Numbered from the stretch's first letter, positions 8,560 through 16,593 are shown. The stretch is DNA of 64,000 nucleotides from JBBROS01 sp965199595 (GCA_965199595.1 OZ241182.1:3596001-3660000), one strand, 5' to 3'. The notes: generated by a model from the letters alone, not told the origin. Numbers and translations: made by a program.

Positions 8560-8718
8560 TCAGGTATCCCGGCGCAGGGGGCGCGGCTGGGGTGCAGGGT
8601 GCCCGCGGCAGGGCGGTTGAACAAGCCCGCCCCCATCGCCACGGCGATTTAGCAGCCAATGGTTGACCCGGCGCCGCCAGGCCCTAGGACCAGCAGGCGT
8701 CCCATCTGCGAGGCTTCC

Positions 8719-9897
8719 GTGACAACGCTCGACCATTCCGTCATCGCCCACCCCGGGACCGAGCGCAGCACCGGGACCGAGCGCAGCCTGGGGCTGGATA
8801 TCGCCCGGGCGGCGGCGATCACCCTGGTGTTCGCCTCGCACACGATGGTGGACCTGGTCGGGCCGATCGGCGTGACGGCGGTGCAGTGGGGTGGCCGGGC
8901 CGGGGTGGAGCTGTTCTTCAGCCTCAGCGGGTTTCTCATCGGGTCGATCCTGATCAACACGGCGGAAAAGGGCCTCGACCCCCGCTCGGTCGGCGGTTTC
9001 CTGTTCCGCCGCTGGATGCGGACGCTGCCGTTGTACTACGCCGTGCTCTGGTTCAGCGGCTGGTTCTTCAGCATGCAGAACCCGCACGCCTATCTGCTGC
9101 TGCAGAACTTCTACCCCGCCGAGCCGCGGGTGCTCGCGGCGTCGTGGTCGTTGGTGATGGAGGAGTATTTCTACCTGTTCTTCCCGCTGACGATGCTGCT
9201 GCTGACCGCCGTGCTTGGGCAGGGCGTGCGCGTGGTGTGGGTGACTGCCGGGCTGCTGATCACTGTCTGCGTTGCGGGTCGGCTGGCCATTGCGGCAGGC
9301 CTGTTTCACGTGCCGCTGAACGACATGCACGAGAACCCGTTCATCCGCATGGACTGCGCGGCCTATGGGGTGGTCGCCGCTTTGTTGATGCGCCAGGGCA
9401 CGGCGCTGCGGGCCTGGTTGACGCCGGCACGGGCGCGTTCGCTGCTTGCGGCTTCGGTGGTGCTGGAGCTTGCCTGCTGCACGATCTTCATCGCCGTGGT
9501 GCATCTGCCCGCCGAGCAGTTGCTGACGCTCGGGTTCGGGACGTGGGGATCAGCATATCTGGTGATGCAGTGGTCGCCGCTCGGCCCGCTGTTTGCCGTT
9601 TCGGTCACGGCGCTTTGGGTTCTGCGGTTGCAGGCGCCGAGGCCCGTGGCCGCCGTGATCCGAACGGTGAGCCTGTGGTCGTATTCGATCTACCTGCTGC
9701 ATGCGATGGTGATCGTGCTGGTCGAATACTACCGGCTGGTCGAAGGCGGACCGCAGCGGTTGTTCGCAGTCACGCTGCTGACGATCGCAGCATCGGGCGC
9801 GAGCTACTGGCTGATCGAGCGTCCGGTGCTGTGGCTGCGCGACCGGATGGTGCGGGGGTCCAAACCGGTGCCCGGGCGGCCTGCATTGGCCCGCTAG
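8719..9897 (+). CDS. Acyltransferase 3 family membrane protein (OafA/YrhL type)
   Basis: This integral membrane acyltransferase has about ten hydrophobic helices and belongs to the family that O-acylates surface polysaccharides, lipids or macrolides. Helix 1 and the next loop carry the family pattern RSLGLDIARAAAITLVFASH with the conserved His, then GVELFFSLSGFLIG, and later FYPAEPRVLAASWSLVMEEY with the conserved SLxxE. The GTG at 8719 has GAGG five bases upstream and gives 392 residues; an ATG at 8659 lacks a ribosome site. Acceptor unknown; a surface sugar is plausible given the sugar genes elsewhere in the window. Confidence 0.85.
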   Translation: MTTLDHSVIAHPGTERSTGTERSLGLDIARAAAITLVFASHTMVDLVGPIGVTAVQWGGRAGVELFFSLSGFLIGSILINTAEKGLDPRSVGGFLFRRWMRTLPLYYAVLWFSGWFFSMQNPHAYLLLQNFYPAEPRVLAASWSLVMEEYFYLFFPLTMLLLTAVLGQGVRVVWVTAGLLITVCVAGRLAIAAGLFHVPLNDMHENPFIRMDCAAYGVVAALLMRQGTALRAWLTPARARSLLAASVVLELACCTIFIAVVHLPAEQLLTLGFGTWGSAYLVMQWSPLGPLFAVSVTALWVLRLQAPRPVAAVIRTVSLWSYSIYLLHAMVIVLVEYYRLVEGGPQRLFAVTLLTIAASGASYWLIERPVLWLRDRMVRGSKPVPGRPALAR

Positions 9898-9925
9898 CGG
9901 CCGGCAGGTATCGACCCAAGCCTGA

Positions 9926-10090
9926 TCAGGCCATCCGCAGCGGCTCAGGCGCAGGTGTCGGCTCGTTGCCGGGCGGCACCTCGAGCGGCGGGACGTCATC
10001 GGCTGGAGGCTCTTCGACAGGCGCGTGATCCGGTTGCGGAACTGGCTCGGGGCTCTGCGCGAACATGACATCCTCGTTCAAGCTGCTCAT
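9926..10090 (-). CDS. Possible small Pro-rich protein
   Basis: An open frame of 54 residues dominated by proline and acidic residues (for example PEPVPQPDHAPVEEPPADD). It begins immediately downstream of the rho-independent terminator of the RTX-like gene and has no purine-rich ribosome site, so it may not be expressed. It is listed because it fills part of the stretch between the acyltransferase and the RTX-like gene, where no better gene is seen. Confidence 0.25.
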   Translation of the reverse strand: MSSLNEDVMFAQSPEPVPQPDHAPVEEPPADDVPPLEVPPGNEPTPAPEPLRMA

Positions 10091-10091
10091 C

Positions 10092-10128
10092 AAAAAGAAG
10101 GAGCGCCAAACAGCCGTTTGGCGCTCCT
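10092..10128 (-). terminator. Rho-independent terminator of the RTX-like gene
   Basis: A perfect 12-bp inverted repeat (AGGAGCGCCAAA at 10099-10110 and its complement at 10117-10128) around a six-base loop. On the minus strand it is followed by TTCTTTTT. This is a textbook intrinsic terminator for the gene ending at 10182. The plus strand has no T-run, so it is unidirectional. Confidence 0.85.
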
Positions 10129-10149
10129 GGACGTCATCCGCCAGACGCT

Positions 10150-10174
10150 GGCAGCCCGGGTTGCGCCCGGGCTG
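10150..10174 (-). terminator. Second 3' hairpin after the RTX-like gene
   Basis: A perfect 10-bp inverted repeat, GCAGCCCGGG and CCCGGGCTGC, around TTGCG. It begins seven bases past the stop codon of the RTX-like gene and precedes the intrinsic terminator. It may protect the 3' end of the mRNA or back up termination. Confidence 0.5.
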
Positions 10175-10181
10175 CTCAGGA

Positions 10182-11435
10182 TCAGACGAAGTTGGAAGCG
10201 GAGAGGTTGGTGACGCCCGAGAAGGTGATCTTGGTGCCGTCGGACAGCGTGACGGCCGTGCTGCCGCCGGCCGGAGCCGTCGCGACGATCGCGCCGACCT
10301 GGCTGCTGCCGAAGCCCGTAAGGGAGATGCGATCACCCTCGGCCGGACGGAAGCCGTTGATGACGACCGAGGCCGTGCTGCCACCGGCGCCGCGGTTGGT
10401 GAACCCGATCAGGTCCGCACCGGCGCCGCCATCGATCGTGGCCGTGCCGCTGGCGCCGACGATGACCACGTCGTTGCCCGAGCCGCCGCCGACGAGGTTC
10501 GCGCCGGACCCGGTGAAGAACACCGTGGAGCCAGTCGAAGCACCGCCGAAGAGCGTCTCGTTGCCCGACCCGGCGACAAGGACCGTCGTGCCGGAGCCAC
10601 GCGAGAACAGCTGATCGCCATTGCCGCCGCCGAACAGGGTGGAACCGGCCGAACCGGCGCCGCCGATCAGCAGGTTGTTGCCGGACGTGCCGCCCGAAAC
10701 GATGCCGCCACCCAGGCCAAGGCCAACCACTTCGCTGGCCGAGCCACCGATGATGGTCGCGCTGCCCGTGGTGCCCAGGAACGTCAGCGACTTCGCGCCA
10801 TCGGCGATGAACGCCGAGCCGCTGCCGCCGATGACGATGTCGCTGCCCGTGCCGCCGAAGCTGCCAATGGTGTCGTTGCCGACCGACAGGATCAGGTTGT
10901 TCGAGTAGCTGCCGGCGGTGCCGGTCGCGATCAGGTTGTTGCCGAACCCGGCGTTGACCGTGTTGGCGCCGCTGAAGACGGCGACCGTGTCGTTGCCGTT
11001 ACCGGTGGCGATGGAGAACCGGCCGCCACCGATCGTGGAGGTGGCGATGAAGTTGGCGCCGTCACCCGAAAGAACCGTGCCGCTGCCGCCGCCCGTGTTG
11101 AAGGTGGTGTTGGTGTTGTCGATCAGCACGGCCTGGTTGGTGCCGCCCGAGCCGAACACGGTGGCCGTGCCGCCGCTGCCGCCCGGCGAGCTGCCGCTGG
11201 CGGTGACAAGGAACGAGGTCACTGCGGGCGCAAGCGCCACGGACGTGCCAGAGGTGTTGATGGTCGCGAGACCGCTGCCCCTCGGGGGATTGGTATTCGA
11301 GGCAGTGTTGGACAGCGTGCCGTTCATAAGCGCCGTGGAGATGGCCGTGGCAAGCGCGGCCGAGGTCCCATTGGCATCGTTCGAGCCATCGTTGACAAAT
11401 ACTGTACCGGTGTTGCCGCCTGTAATCGTCGCCAT
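10182..11435 (-). CDS. RTX-like Gly/Ser/Thr-rich secreted protein
   Basis: This 417-residue protein is low in charge and very rich in Gly, Ser, Thr and Asn. From about residue 140 it consists of degenerate nonapeptide-like units such as GNGNDTVAVFSG, GTGSDIVIGGSG and GGAGADLIG, resembling calcium-binding RTX beta-rolls. There is no N-terminal signal peptide. The C-terminus (SDGTKITFSGVTNLSASNFV) looks like an uncleaved type I secretion signal. The start ATG at 11435 has AAGGAG at good spacing. No type I exporter is in the window. It has its own promoter and terminator, so it is monocistronic. Role inferred as an extracellular or surface protein. Confidence 0.75.
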   Translation of the reverse strand: MATITGGNTGTVFVNDGSNDANGTSAALATAISTALMNGTLSNTASNTNPPRGSGLATINTSGTSVALAPAVTSFLVTASGSSPGGSGGTATVFGSGGTNQAVLIDNTNTTFNTGGGSGTVLSGDGANFIATSTIGGGRFSIATGNGNDTVAVFSGANTVNAGFGNNLIATGTAGSYSNNLILSVGNDTIGSFGGTGSDIVIGGSGSAFIADGAKSLTFLGTTGSATIIGGSASEVVGLGLGGGIVSGGTSGNNLLIGGAGSAGSTLFGGGNGDQLFSRGSGTTVLVAGSGNETLFGGASTGSTVFFTGSGANLVGGGSGNDVVIVGASGTATIDGGAGADLIGFTNRGAGGSTASVVINGFRPAEGDRISLTGFGSSQVGAIVATAPAGGSTAVTLSDGTKITFSGVTNLSASNFV

Positions 11436-11522
11436 ATGATCACTCCTTGGTTCGTTAGCTGCCCGCCGACGTCCGCCGAAGAACGAGGGAACAGCTCAAA
11501 AATCACGCTTGGATTGCAGCGC

Positions 11523-11551
11523 AGCATAACCTGCATACCACGGCGTGTAAA
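11523..11551 (-). promoter_or_regulatory. Candidate sigma-70 promoter of the RTX-like gene
   Basis: On the minus strand, TTTACA (11551-11546) and TATGCT (11528-11523) are separated by 17 bp. This would start transcription near 11516 and leave a leader of about 80 nt before the ATG at 11435. The surrounding sequence is lower in GC than the genome background. Confidence 0.5.
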
Positions 11552-11673
11552 GTCTGCCATGCCCGGCAAACGTGACAAAACCAAGGCCAGAACACCTCCC
11601 CAAGCCTGAAAACGTCATTGTTTTGTAACGACGCGGCATACTCCTTTGCGTTCGCGCAAACCTGATTCAGCGC

Positions 11674-11703
11674 TTGACGGGCTGAACCTAGGAAAACTAG
11701 CTT
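11674..11703 (+). promoter_or_regulatory. Candidate promoter facing the small gene at 11710
   Basis: TTGACG (11674-11679) and TAGCTT (11698-11703) with an 18-bp spacer. The predicted start would fall at or very near the ATG at 11710, so transcription would give a leaderless or very short-leader mRNA if real. Confidence 0.35.
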
Positions 11704-11709
11704 AGATTG

Positions 11710-11922
11710 ATGAACGAAACACGAACGATGTTGCCCGCCTTGAGCACTCAGCAAAGCGTTGGGCGCGCCGGCATCATCTATCGAGTGTGTGGGCGGCCGG
11801 GCCAGAACGACCGGCCGCCGCTGCCGCCGGGCCACCCCGTGTCGTGGTCGCTGCTGACCGACGGCACCGTCCTTGAGGGTGAGCCCTACCCGTATCCAGT
11901 CTTCGATCTTAACGACTCATAG
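11710..11922 (+). CDS. Hypothetical small protein
   Basis: A 70-residue frame starting at ATG 11710, with ATG 11728 as an alternative. No family is recognised. It is proline-rich in the middle (PGQNDRPPLPPGHPVSWSLL) and ends with an aromatic, acidic tail. No convincing ribosome site precedes either ATG. It lies between the RTX-like gene, which is divergent, and the DUF6362-like gene 47 bp downstream. Confidence 0.4.
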   Translation: MNETRTMLPALSTQQSVGRAGIIYRVCGRPGQNDRPPLPPGHPVSWSLLTDGTVLEGEPYPYPVFDLNDS

Positions 11923-11969
11923 GACTTTCTTCTTTGTTAGCAAATACTCATTTTTTGGAGCGCGCCCCG

Positions 11970-12464
11970 ATGAACACTCCGATCCCGCAAGTCTCTGCCG
12001 AGTCCGTGATCGATCGTCTTGAGACCGCAGGACGCACATTGCTGTCCTTGCCGAATACCGGTCCCAGCACCCGCCTGGTCCAGAGCGGCCTGGAATGGAT
12101 CCGCGACGCGTCCGAAATCTGTTCCAAGCCCAGCGCAAAGCTGCGGCCGCCGATTCCCGCCGCGGGCGACATCACCGCCATGGACGAGGCGCTCGCCTGG
12201 ATTCCGCTGATCCCGATCGACAAATACGTTCTGCGCCGCATCGTCGGGTCGCGCAGCCTGATCAATCCCCTCACCGGCCGGCACCTGTTCACCTGGCGGC
12301 GACTCGGCACCGCCATGGGGTCCGACCACAAGGCGGTGCAGCGTTGGCACGCGCAGGGGATCGACCTGATCGTCGCTGCGCTGCGACGCGGCAGGCGGTT
12401 ACACCCGGGCGGGCACGCCGGCGTGGCGAAGCCGGCCGGACATCACGGCAGCCCCCAGGCCTGA
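11970..12464 (+). CDS. DUF6362-like protein
   Basis: This 164-residue protein resembles the DUF6362 family, proteins of unknown role often found in prophage or plasmid regions of alphaproteobacteria. The conserved core has an amphipathic N-terminal helix (VIDRLETAGRTLLSLP), a middle block MDEALAWIPLIPIDKYVLRR, and a C-terminal helix-turn-helix-like region with LGTAMGSDHKAVQRWHAQG. DNA binding is therefore plausible. The ATG at 11970 is preferred over 11934; GGAG lies nine bases upstream. Its last 66 bp overlap the convergent membrane-protein gene at 12399, so the extreme C-terminus is probably non-conserved. Confidence 0.6.
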   Translation: MNTPIPQVSAESVIDRLETAGRTLLSLPNTGPSTRLVQSGLEWIRDASEICSKPSAKLRPPIPAAGDITAMDEALAWIPLIPIDKYVLRRIVGSRSLINPLTGRHLFTWRRLGTAMGSDHKAVQRWHAQGIDLIVAALRRGRRLHPGGHAGVAKPAGHHGSPQA

Positions 12465-12818
12465 GAGGATCAGGGCGGCCGTCCAGCGGGCCTGCTCGCC
12501 CGCGGCGGCACCTTCGACCAGCATCAGGAACACGATGATGACCACGGCGGCCGCGAAGCGGGAGCGCCCGCCGCGCCGGGCCACGGCGACGGACAGCGCC
12601 AGGAAGGTGACGAACAGGCCGATGGCCAGGGCGCGCACCGCATCGAGCGCCGCGACGGACAGGTTGGCGATCGCCTCGCTGATGCGCCACGCCAGGACAT
12701 GCAGCGTGTCCTGGAAGCGGAACATGAAGTTGTCGGGACCGACGAAATAGATCAGCGCCGCAAGCGCCAACCCGGCAGCCCAGGCGATCGTCACGGGGTC
12801 CCGACGCAGCATGTCCAT
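12399..12818 (-). CDS. Hypothetical membrane protein
   Basis: This 139-residue protein has about four hydrophobic helices: residues about 9-27, 62-80, 87-103 and 110-126. A basic segment (ARRGGRSR) separates helices 2 and 3. No family is recognised. It lies immediately downstream of the ABC permease pair in the same orientation with a gap of 55 bp and could be read from the same transcript. It overlaps the convergent DUF6362-like gene by 66 bp. Confidence 0.6.
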   Translation of the reverse strand: MDMLRRDPVTIAWAAGLALAALIYFVGPDNFMFRFQDTLHVLAWRISEAIANLSVAALDAVRALAIGLFVTFLALSVAVARRGGRSRFAAAVVIIVFLMLVEGAAAGEQARWTAALILSGLGAAVMSGRLRHAGVPARV

Positions 12819-12873
12819 TCCAGCCTGAAGTTCGATCCCTCAGGTCGGAACGCACATACCGGGAAACAAGACC

Positions 12874-13794
12874 CTACTCCTTCACCGCGCCAGTGAGCGA
12901 GCTGACGTAGTACTCGACGAAGAAGGAGTAGAGCAGCGCCACCGGGATCGAGCCCAGCAGCGCTCCCGCCATCAGCGCGCCCCACTGGTAGTCGTCGCCC
13001 TGCACCAGTTGCGTCAGCACCGCGACGGGCACCGTCTTCTTTTCCGAAGACTGGATGAAGGCGAGCGCGTAGATGAACTCGTTCCACGACAGGGTGAAGG
13101 CGAAGATCCCGGCGCTGATCAGCCCCGGCACCGCCAGCGGCAGGGTGATCCGCCGCAGGATCTGCAGCCGGGTCGCGCCGTCGATCAGCGCACATTCCTC
13201 GAGTTCGTAGGGGATGGACTTGAAGTAGCCGATCAGCAACCAGGTGCAGAACGGGATCAGGAAGGTGGGATAGGTGAGGATCAGTGCCCACGGCGTGTCG
13301 AACAGCCCCAGCTTGAACACCATGGTGGCCAGCGGAATGAACAGGATGCTGGGCGGCACCAGGTAGGCCAGATAGATGGCAAGGCCCACCCAGTTGGCGC
13401 CGCGGAACCGCAGCCGCTGGATGGCATAGGCGGCAAGCACGCTGGCGAAGATGCTGATGAAGGTCGCGGCCGCGGCAATGCCCATCGTGGTCATCAGCCA
13501 TTGCGGGTAGTCGGTGTCGAACAGCAGCTTCTTCACGTTCTGCAGGGTGGGTGACGTGACCCAGAACGGGTTGTTGTTCTTGTAGTCGTACAGCTCGTTG
13601 TTGGATTTGAAGGTGGTGATCGCCATCCAGTAGAACGGGAACAGCAGCACCACGATGAAGGCGGAGAGCGGCAGCCATACCACGACGATGCGGCGCGGGA
13701 TGCTGTCCCAGTTCATCGCGCCCTGGCGTTCGGCCGCGGCGGCGGGGGCCACGGTTGCAGCGGCGTCGTGGTCGGTCATGACGGGCTCAGTCAT
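12874..13794 (-). CDS. Carbohydrate ABC transporter permease (MalG/UgpE type)
   Basis: This 306-residue inner-membrane permease has six predicted helices and the cytoplasmic EAA loop ELEECALIDGATRLQILRRI, which docks on the ATPase. It belongs to the CUT1 carbohydrate-uptake subgroup. It overlaps the partner permease upstream by eight bases. The matching ATPase and binding protein lie about 2-4 kb away on the opposite strand. The substrate cannot be read from the sequence; a sugar or polyol is likely. Confidence 0.9.
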   Translation of the reverse strand: MTEPVMTDHDAAATVAPAAAAERQGAMNWDSIPRRIVVVWLPLSAFIVVLLFPFYWMAITTFKSNNELYDYKNNNPFWVTSPTLQNVKKLLFDTDYPQWLMTTMGIAAAATFISIFASVLAAYAIQRLRFRGANWVGLAIYLAYLVPPSILFIPLATMVFKLGLFDTPWALILTYPTFLIPFCTWLLIGYFKSIPYELEECALIDGATRLQILRRITLPLAVPGLISAGIFAFTLSWNEFIYALAFIQSSEKKTVPVAVLTQLVQGDDYQWGALMAGALLGSIPVALLYSFFVEYYVSSLTGAVKE

Positions 13795-14767
13795 TGCCTT
13801 CTCCCTGCTGCCACTTGCGCCGGGCCAGGCCGTAATAGCTGATGAGGGTGGCGACCACGAGGAACGGGATCATCGCCACCGCGATGGCGGCACCCTCGCC
13901 CAGTTGCCCGCCCGGGATGCCCCGCTGGAACGCCAGGGTCGCCATCAGGTGGGTCGAGTTCAGCGGGCCGCCGCGAGTGATGGCATAGACCAGCTGGAAG
14001 TCGGTGAAGGTGAACAGCACCGAGAAGGTCAGCACCACGGACAGCACCGGCATCAGCATCGGCAGCGTCACGTTGACGAAGCGCTGCCAGGGGCTCGCAC
14101 CATCCAGCATCGCCGCTTCGTAAAGGGAGGGCGAAATGGTCTGCAGCCCGGCCAGCAGGCTGATCGCCACGAACGGGATGCCGCGCCAGATGTTGGCCGC
14201 GATCAGGCTGAGCCGCGCATGCCATGGGGTGCCCAGGAAATCGATGTTGGTGTCGATCAGCCCCATGTTCTTGAGCACGTACGAGATGATCGAGAACTGC
14301 GGGTCGTAGATCCACCAGAAGGCGATCGCCGAGAGTACGGTCGGCACGATCCACGGCACCAGCACGATGGCGCGGATCAGGGACTTGAACGGGATGTTGT
14401 TGTTGAGCAGCAAGGCGAGCCACAGGCCCAGCCCGAACTTCCCGACCGTCGCCACCGCCGTATAGAACAGCGTGTTGGTGACACTCAGCCAGAAGATGCG
14501 GTCGCTCCACAGGCTCTCGAAGTTCTCGAGTCCGACCCACACGCCGGCCCGGCCGATCTTGGTGTCGGTGAACGCCAGATACATGCCGAGACCCAGCGGA
14601 TAGGTCAGGAACACCAGCAGCAGCCCGGCGGCCGGCAACAGGCATAGGGCGGCCAGGAATCCGGTATGATCGAACAGCCGGATCAGCCGCGTGTCCCGCG
14701 GTGGCGACCAGCGCCATGCCGGCTTCACGCCCGCCACTTCCGTGGTGGCGGCGCTCGTATCGCCCAT
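13787..14767 (-). CDS. Carbohydrate ABC transporter permease (MalF/UgpA type)
   Basis: This is the first permease of the CUT1 pair, 326 residues with six or more helices. The EAA loop LYEAAMLDGASPWQRFVNVT is clear and is followed by LPMLMPVLSVVLTFSVLFTF. The N-terminal cytoplasmic tail is short, unlike the long one of enteric MalF. It would form a heterodimer with the permease at 12874, energised by the ATPase encoded at 16789 and fed by the binding protein at 17921. Confidence 0.9.
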   Translation of the reverse strand: MGDTSAATTEVAGVKPAWRWSPPRDTRLIRLFDHTGFLAALCLLPAAGLLLVFLTYPLGLGMYLAFTDTKIGRAGVWVGLENFESLWSDRIFWLSVTNTLFYTAVATVGKFGLGLWLALLLNNNIPFKSLIRAIVLVPWIVPTVLSAIAFWWIYDPQFSIISYVLKNMGLIDTNIDFLGTPWHARLSLIAANIWRGIPFVAISLLAGLQTISPSLYEAAMLDGASPWQRFVNVTLPMLMPVLSVVLTFSVLFTFTDFQLVYAITRGGPLNSTHLMATLAFQRGIPGGQLGEGAAIAVAMIPFLVVATLISYYGLARRKWQQGEGND

Positions 14768-14838
14768 GCTTCCCCCGTATCCCGTCGCTTATGCGTCGCG
14801 CATTGTATCGGCGCGTCCGACGAGGTTAGCAGGACGTA

Positions 14839-14955
14839 TCAGATGGGCGCCAGCCCACATGCACCCAGCACGCCATGAGCCGCGGCGATTTCTGCCAGCA
14901 GGGCCTCGCCCGAATCCTGGCCGGCCAGGCTGGACCGCACGCGGATGACGGTCAT
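14839..14955 (-). CDS. Possible 38-residue protein downstream of the class II aldolase
   Basis: This short frame starts at an ATG that overlaps the aldolase stop (ATGA at 14952-14955) and ends at 14839. The peptide has a basic start (MTVIRVRSSLAG) and an Ala-rich helix. No family is recognised. The overlap suggests translational coupling, but the size makes it uncertain. It could also be the remnant of a longer gene. The remainder up to the permease start at 14767 shows no gene. Confidence 0.3.
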   Translation of the reverse strand: MTVIRVRSSLAGQDSGEALLAEIAAAHGVLGACGLAPI

Positions 14956-15584
14956 GGCCGCGCCTGGTAGCTCTGGAAGCGCAGCAAGGCTGCCTCGATC
15001 TCATCGGCGGTGAGCAACCGCGGCTGACCGGCGGCGCGGGCGAGCAGGTACTGGTGGGCCAGGCGCTCCAGCTCGAAGGCTCCCTCCACCGCCGCCTCCA
15101 GGCTGGCGCCTGCCACGATCATGCCGTGGTTGGCCAACAGGCAGGCCCGCCGCCCGGCCATGGCCTCGACCGCCAGGGTCGCCAGGGCCGGCGTGCCGAA
15201 GGTGACATAGGGGGCGCACCGCACCGCACCGCCAAACGCCAGCACGCCGTAGTGGAACACCGGCAGCTCCTGGTTCAGACAGGCCAGTGCGGTGCAAGCG
15301 TTGGAGTGGGTGTGCACGATGGCCGCGAATTCCGGCCGCTCCATATAGAGTGCCGTGTGCAGCGGCCACTCGCTGCTGGCGCCCGGTGCCGGGCGATGCA
15401 GGTCCATGGCGACGACCGAGGCCTCGGTGATCGCCGCGGGCGTCGTTCCGGTCGGTGAAATAAGCAGGCCGCCGGGCTGGCGCAGGCTGATGTTGCCGCT
15501 GCTGCCCGCAATCAGCCCGGCCTGGCCGAGGTGCCGATACGCCTCGGCCAGAGCCGCACGATCAGGGGCCGCCCGATCAGGCAG
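14952..15584 (-). CDS. Class II aldolase/adducin family protein, probable CTG start
   Basis: This 210-residue protein resembles fuculose-phosphate-type class II aldolases, zinc enzymes that cleave or epimerise small phosphosugars. Conserved pieces are SSGNIS (28-33), LISPTGTTP, the catalytic-type Glu72 in SSEWPLH, the zinc ligands H91-T-H93 and H153 in LANHGM. The first in-frame ATG encodes residue 60 and would delete the phosphate-binding SGNIS loop. Between the upstream in-frame stop and SGNIS there is no ATG, GTG or TTG. The CTG at 15584 gives a normal length, has GAAGG nine bases upstream and overlaps the end of msrA, suggesting coupled initiation. The nearby ABC transporter may supply its sugar. 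Confidence 0.8.
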   Translation of the reverse strand: MPDRAAPDRAALAEAYRHLGQAGLIAGSSGNISLRQPGGLLISPTGTTPAAITEASVVAMDLHRPAPGASSEWPLHTALYMERPEFAAIVHTHSNACTALACLNQELPVFHYGVLAFGGAVRCAPYVTFGTPALATLAVEAMAGRRACLLANHGMIVAGASLEAAVEGAFELERLAHQYLLARAAGQPRLLTADEIEAALLRFQSYQARP

Positions 15585-16137
15585 CCTTGTCGGCCTTCAG
15601 CCGGTCGCCGAACATCTTGCGCAGCTTCGCCACCTTCGGGTTGATGACGGCCCGGCAGTAGCCCGACCACGGGTTGCGCGCGAAATAGTCCTGGTGCTCG
15701 TCCTCGGCACGCCAGAACGTCCCGAGCGGCACCACCTCCGTCACCAGCGGCCGGCCCCACACGCCGGCGGCCTCGATCTCCGCCATCACGGCCCGCGTGG
15801 TAGCGACCTGCTCGTCCGACGTGGTAAGCACGATGCTGCGGTATTGCGGGCCGGTATCCGCCCCCTGCTGGTTCGGCGTCGTCGGGTCGTGCATGGTGAA
15901 GAACACGCGCAGGATGTCGGCGAGGCCGATCACGGCCGGGTCGAAGGTCAGCTGGACCACCTCGGCATGGCCGGTGCGCTTGCCGCAGACCTGGTCGTAG
16001 GTCGGGTTGGCCACGGTGCCGCCGGCATAGCCGGATACCGAGCCATGCACGCCGTTCAATGCCATGAACACCGGTTCCAGGCACCAGAAGCAGCCGCCGC
16101 CCAGGGTGACGTGCTGAAGGTTCGGGGTCTCTGCCAT
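15577..16137 (-). CDS. msrA: Peptide-methionine (S)-S-oxide reductase MsrA
   Basis: MsrA repairs methionine S-sulfoxide in proteins. The active-site motif GGGCFWCLEPVF places the catalytic Cys at residue 16; further MsrA blocks are GYAGGTVANPTYDQVC, GHAEVVQLTFDP and FFTMHDPT. The length, 186 residues, is normal. ATG at 16137 is chosen because GGGAG lies eight bases upstream; an ATG at 16164 is in frame. The gene ends inside the start of the class II aldolase, so the two are probably co-translated. Confidence 0.95.
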   Translation of the reverse strand: MAETPNLQHVTLGGGCFWCLEPVFMALNGVHGSVSGYAGGTVANPTYDQVCGKRTGHAEVVQLTFDPAVIGLADILRVFFTMHDPTTPNQQGADTGPQYRSIVLTTSDEQVATTRAVMAEIEAAGVWGRPLVTEVVPLGTFWRAEDEHQDYFARNPWSGYCRAVINPKVAKLRKMFGDRLKADKAA

Positions 16138-16185
16138 GTCGATTCTCCCAGGAATGGATGTCATGTGGGCAATGGCGGCCCGGTT

Positions 16186-16593
16186 TCAAATCTCGCTGAC
16201 TTCGGGCTGACCAGGCACCTTGTTGCGTGAGGACGGCGTCAGCCTGCCCACCGCACGGATCAGTGCGTCCCACCCGAAGGGTTTGGCCATGAACTCCTTC
16301 AGGCCCGGCCGTTGCGGCCGCCCGCTCACCAGCAGCACCGGCATGCCGGGCCAGCGCTGCCCGGCCTCGCGCCCCAGCTCCAGCCCATCCATCTCGGGCA
16401 TGTTGATATCGGTGATCAGCAGATCGACCGGTCCATGCGTGGTCAGGAACAGCATGGCGGCGGCACCGTCCGCGGCTTCGTGCACCGTGTGTCCCGCATC
16501 GGCCAGCATCAGGACCGTCACCTCGCGCACCATGGCGTCGTCTTCGACAATCAGGATCGAGAGGCCAGGATCGGTGCAGCCGGTTGCTGACAT
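16186..16593 (-). CDS. Single-domain (CheY-like) response regulator
   Basis: A 135-residue receiver domain without an output domain. It has the acidic pocket E17-D18-D19 (IVEDDA), the phosphoacceptor Asp62 in LLITDINMPEMDG, the Ser in VLLVSGRP and the conserved Lys in FMAKPFG. The start at ATG 16593 gives a standard receiver; the frame is open to 16680. The partner kinase is not adjacent. A similar receiver is fused to the histidine kinase at 28157. Confidence 0.85.
   Translation of the reverse strand: MSATGCTDPGLSILIVEDDAMVREVTVLMLADAGHTVHEAADGAAAMLFLTTHGPVDLLITDINMPEMDGLELGREAGQRWPGMPVLLVSGRPQRPGLKEFMAKPFGWDALIRAVGRLTPSSRNKVPGQPEVSEI

Noticed and set aside
10182..11435. CRISPR-like or DNA satellite repeats in the Gly-rich gene
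   Set aside because: The repetition follows degenerate protein units in a single reading frame with a good start and type I secretion-like end; there are no constant repeats with unique spacers.
14666..14948. Plus-strand frames between the permease and aldolase genes
   Set aside because: Arg/Pro-rich products without ribosome sites, mostly overlapping the 5' end of the permease gene on the other strand.
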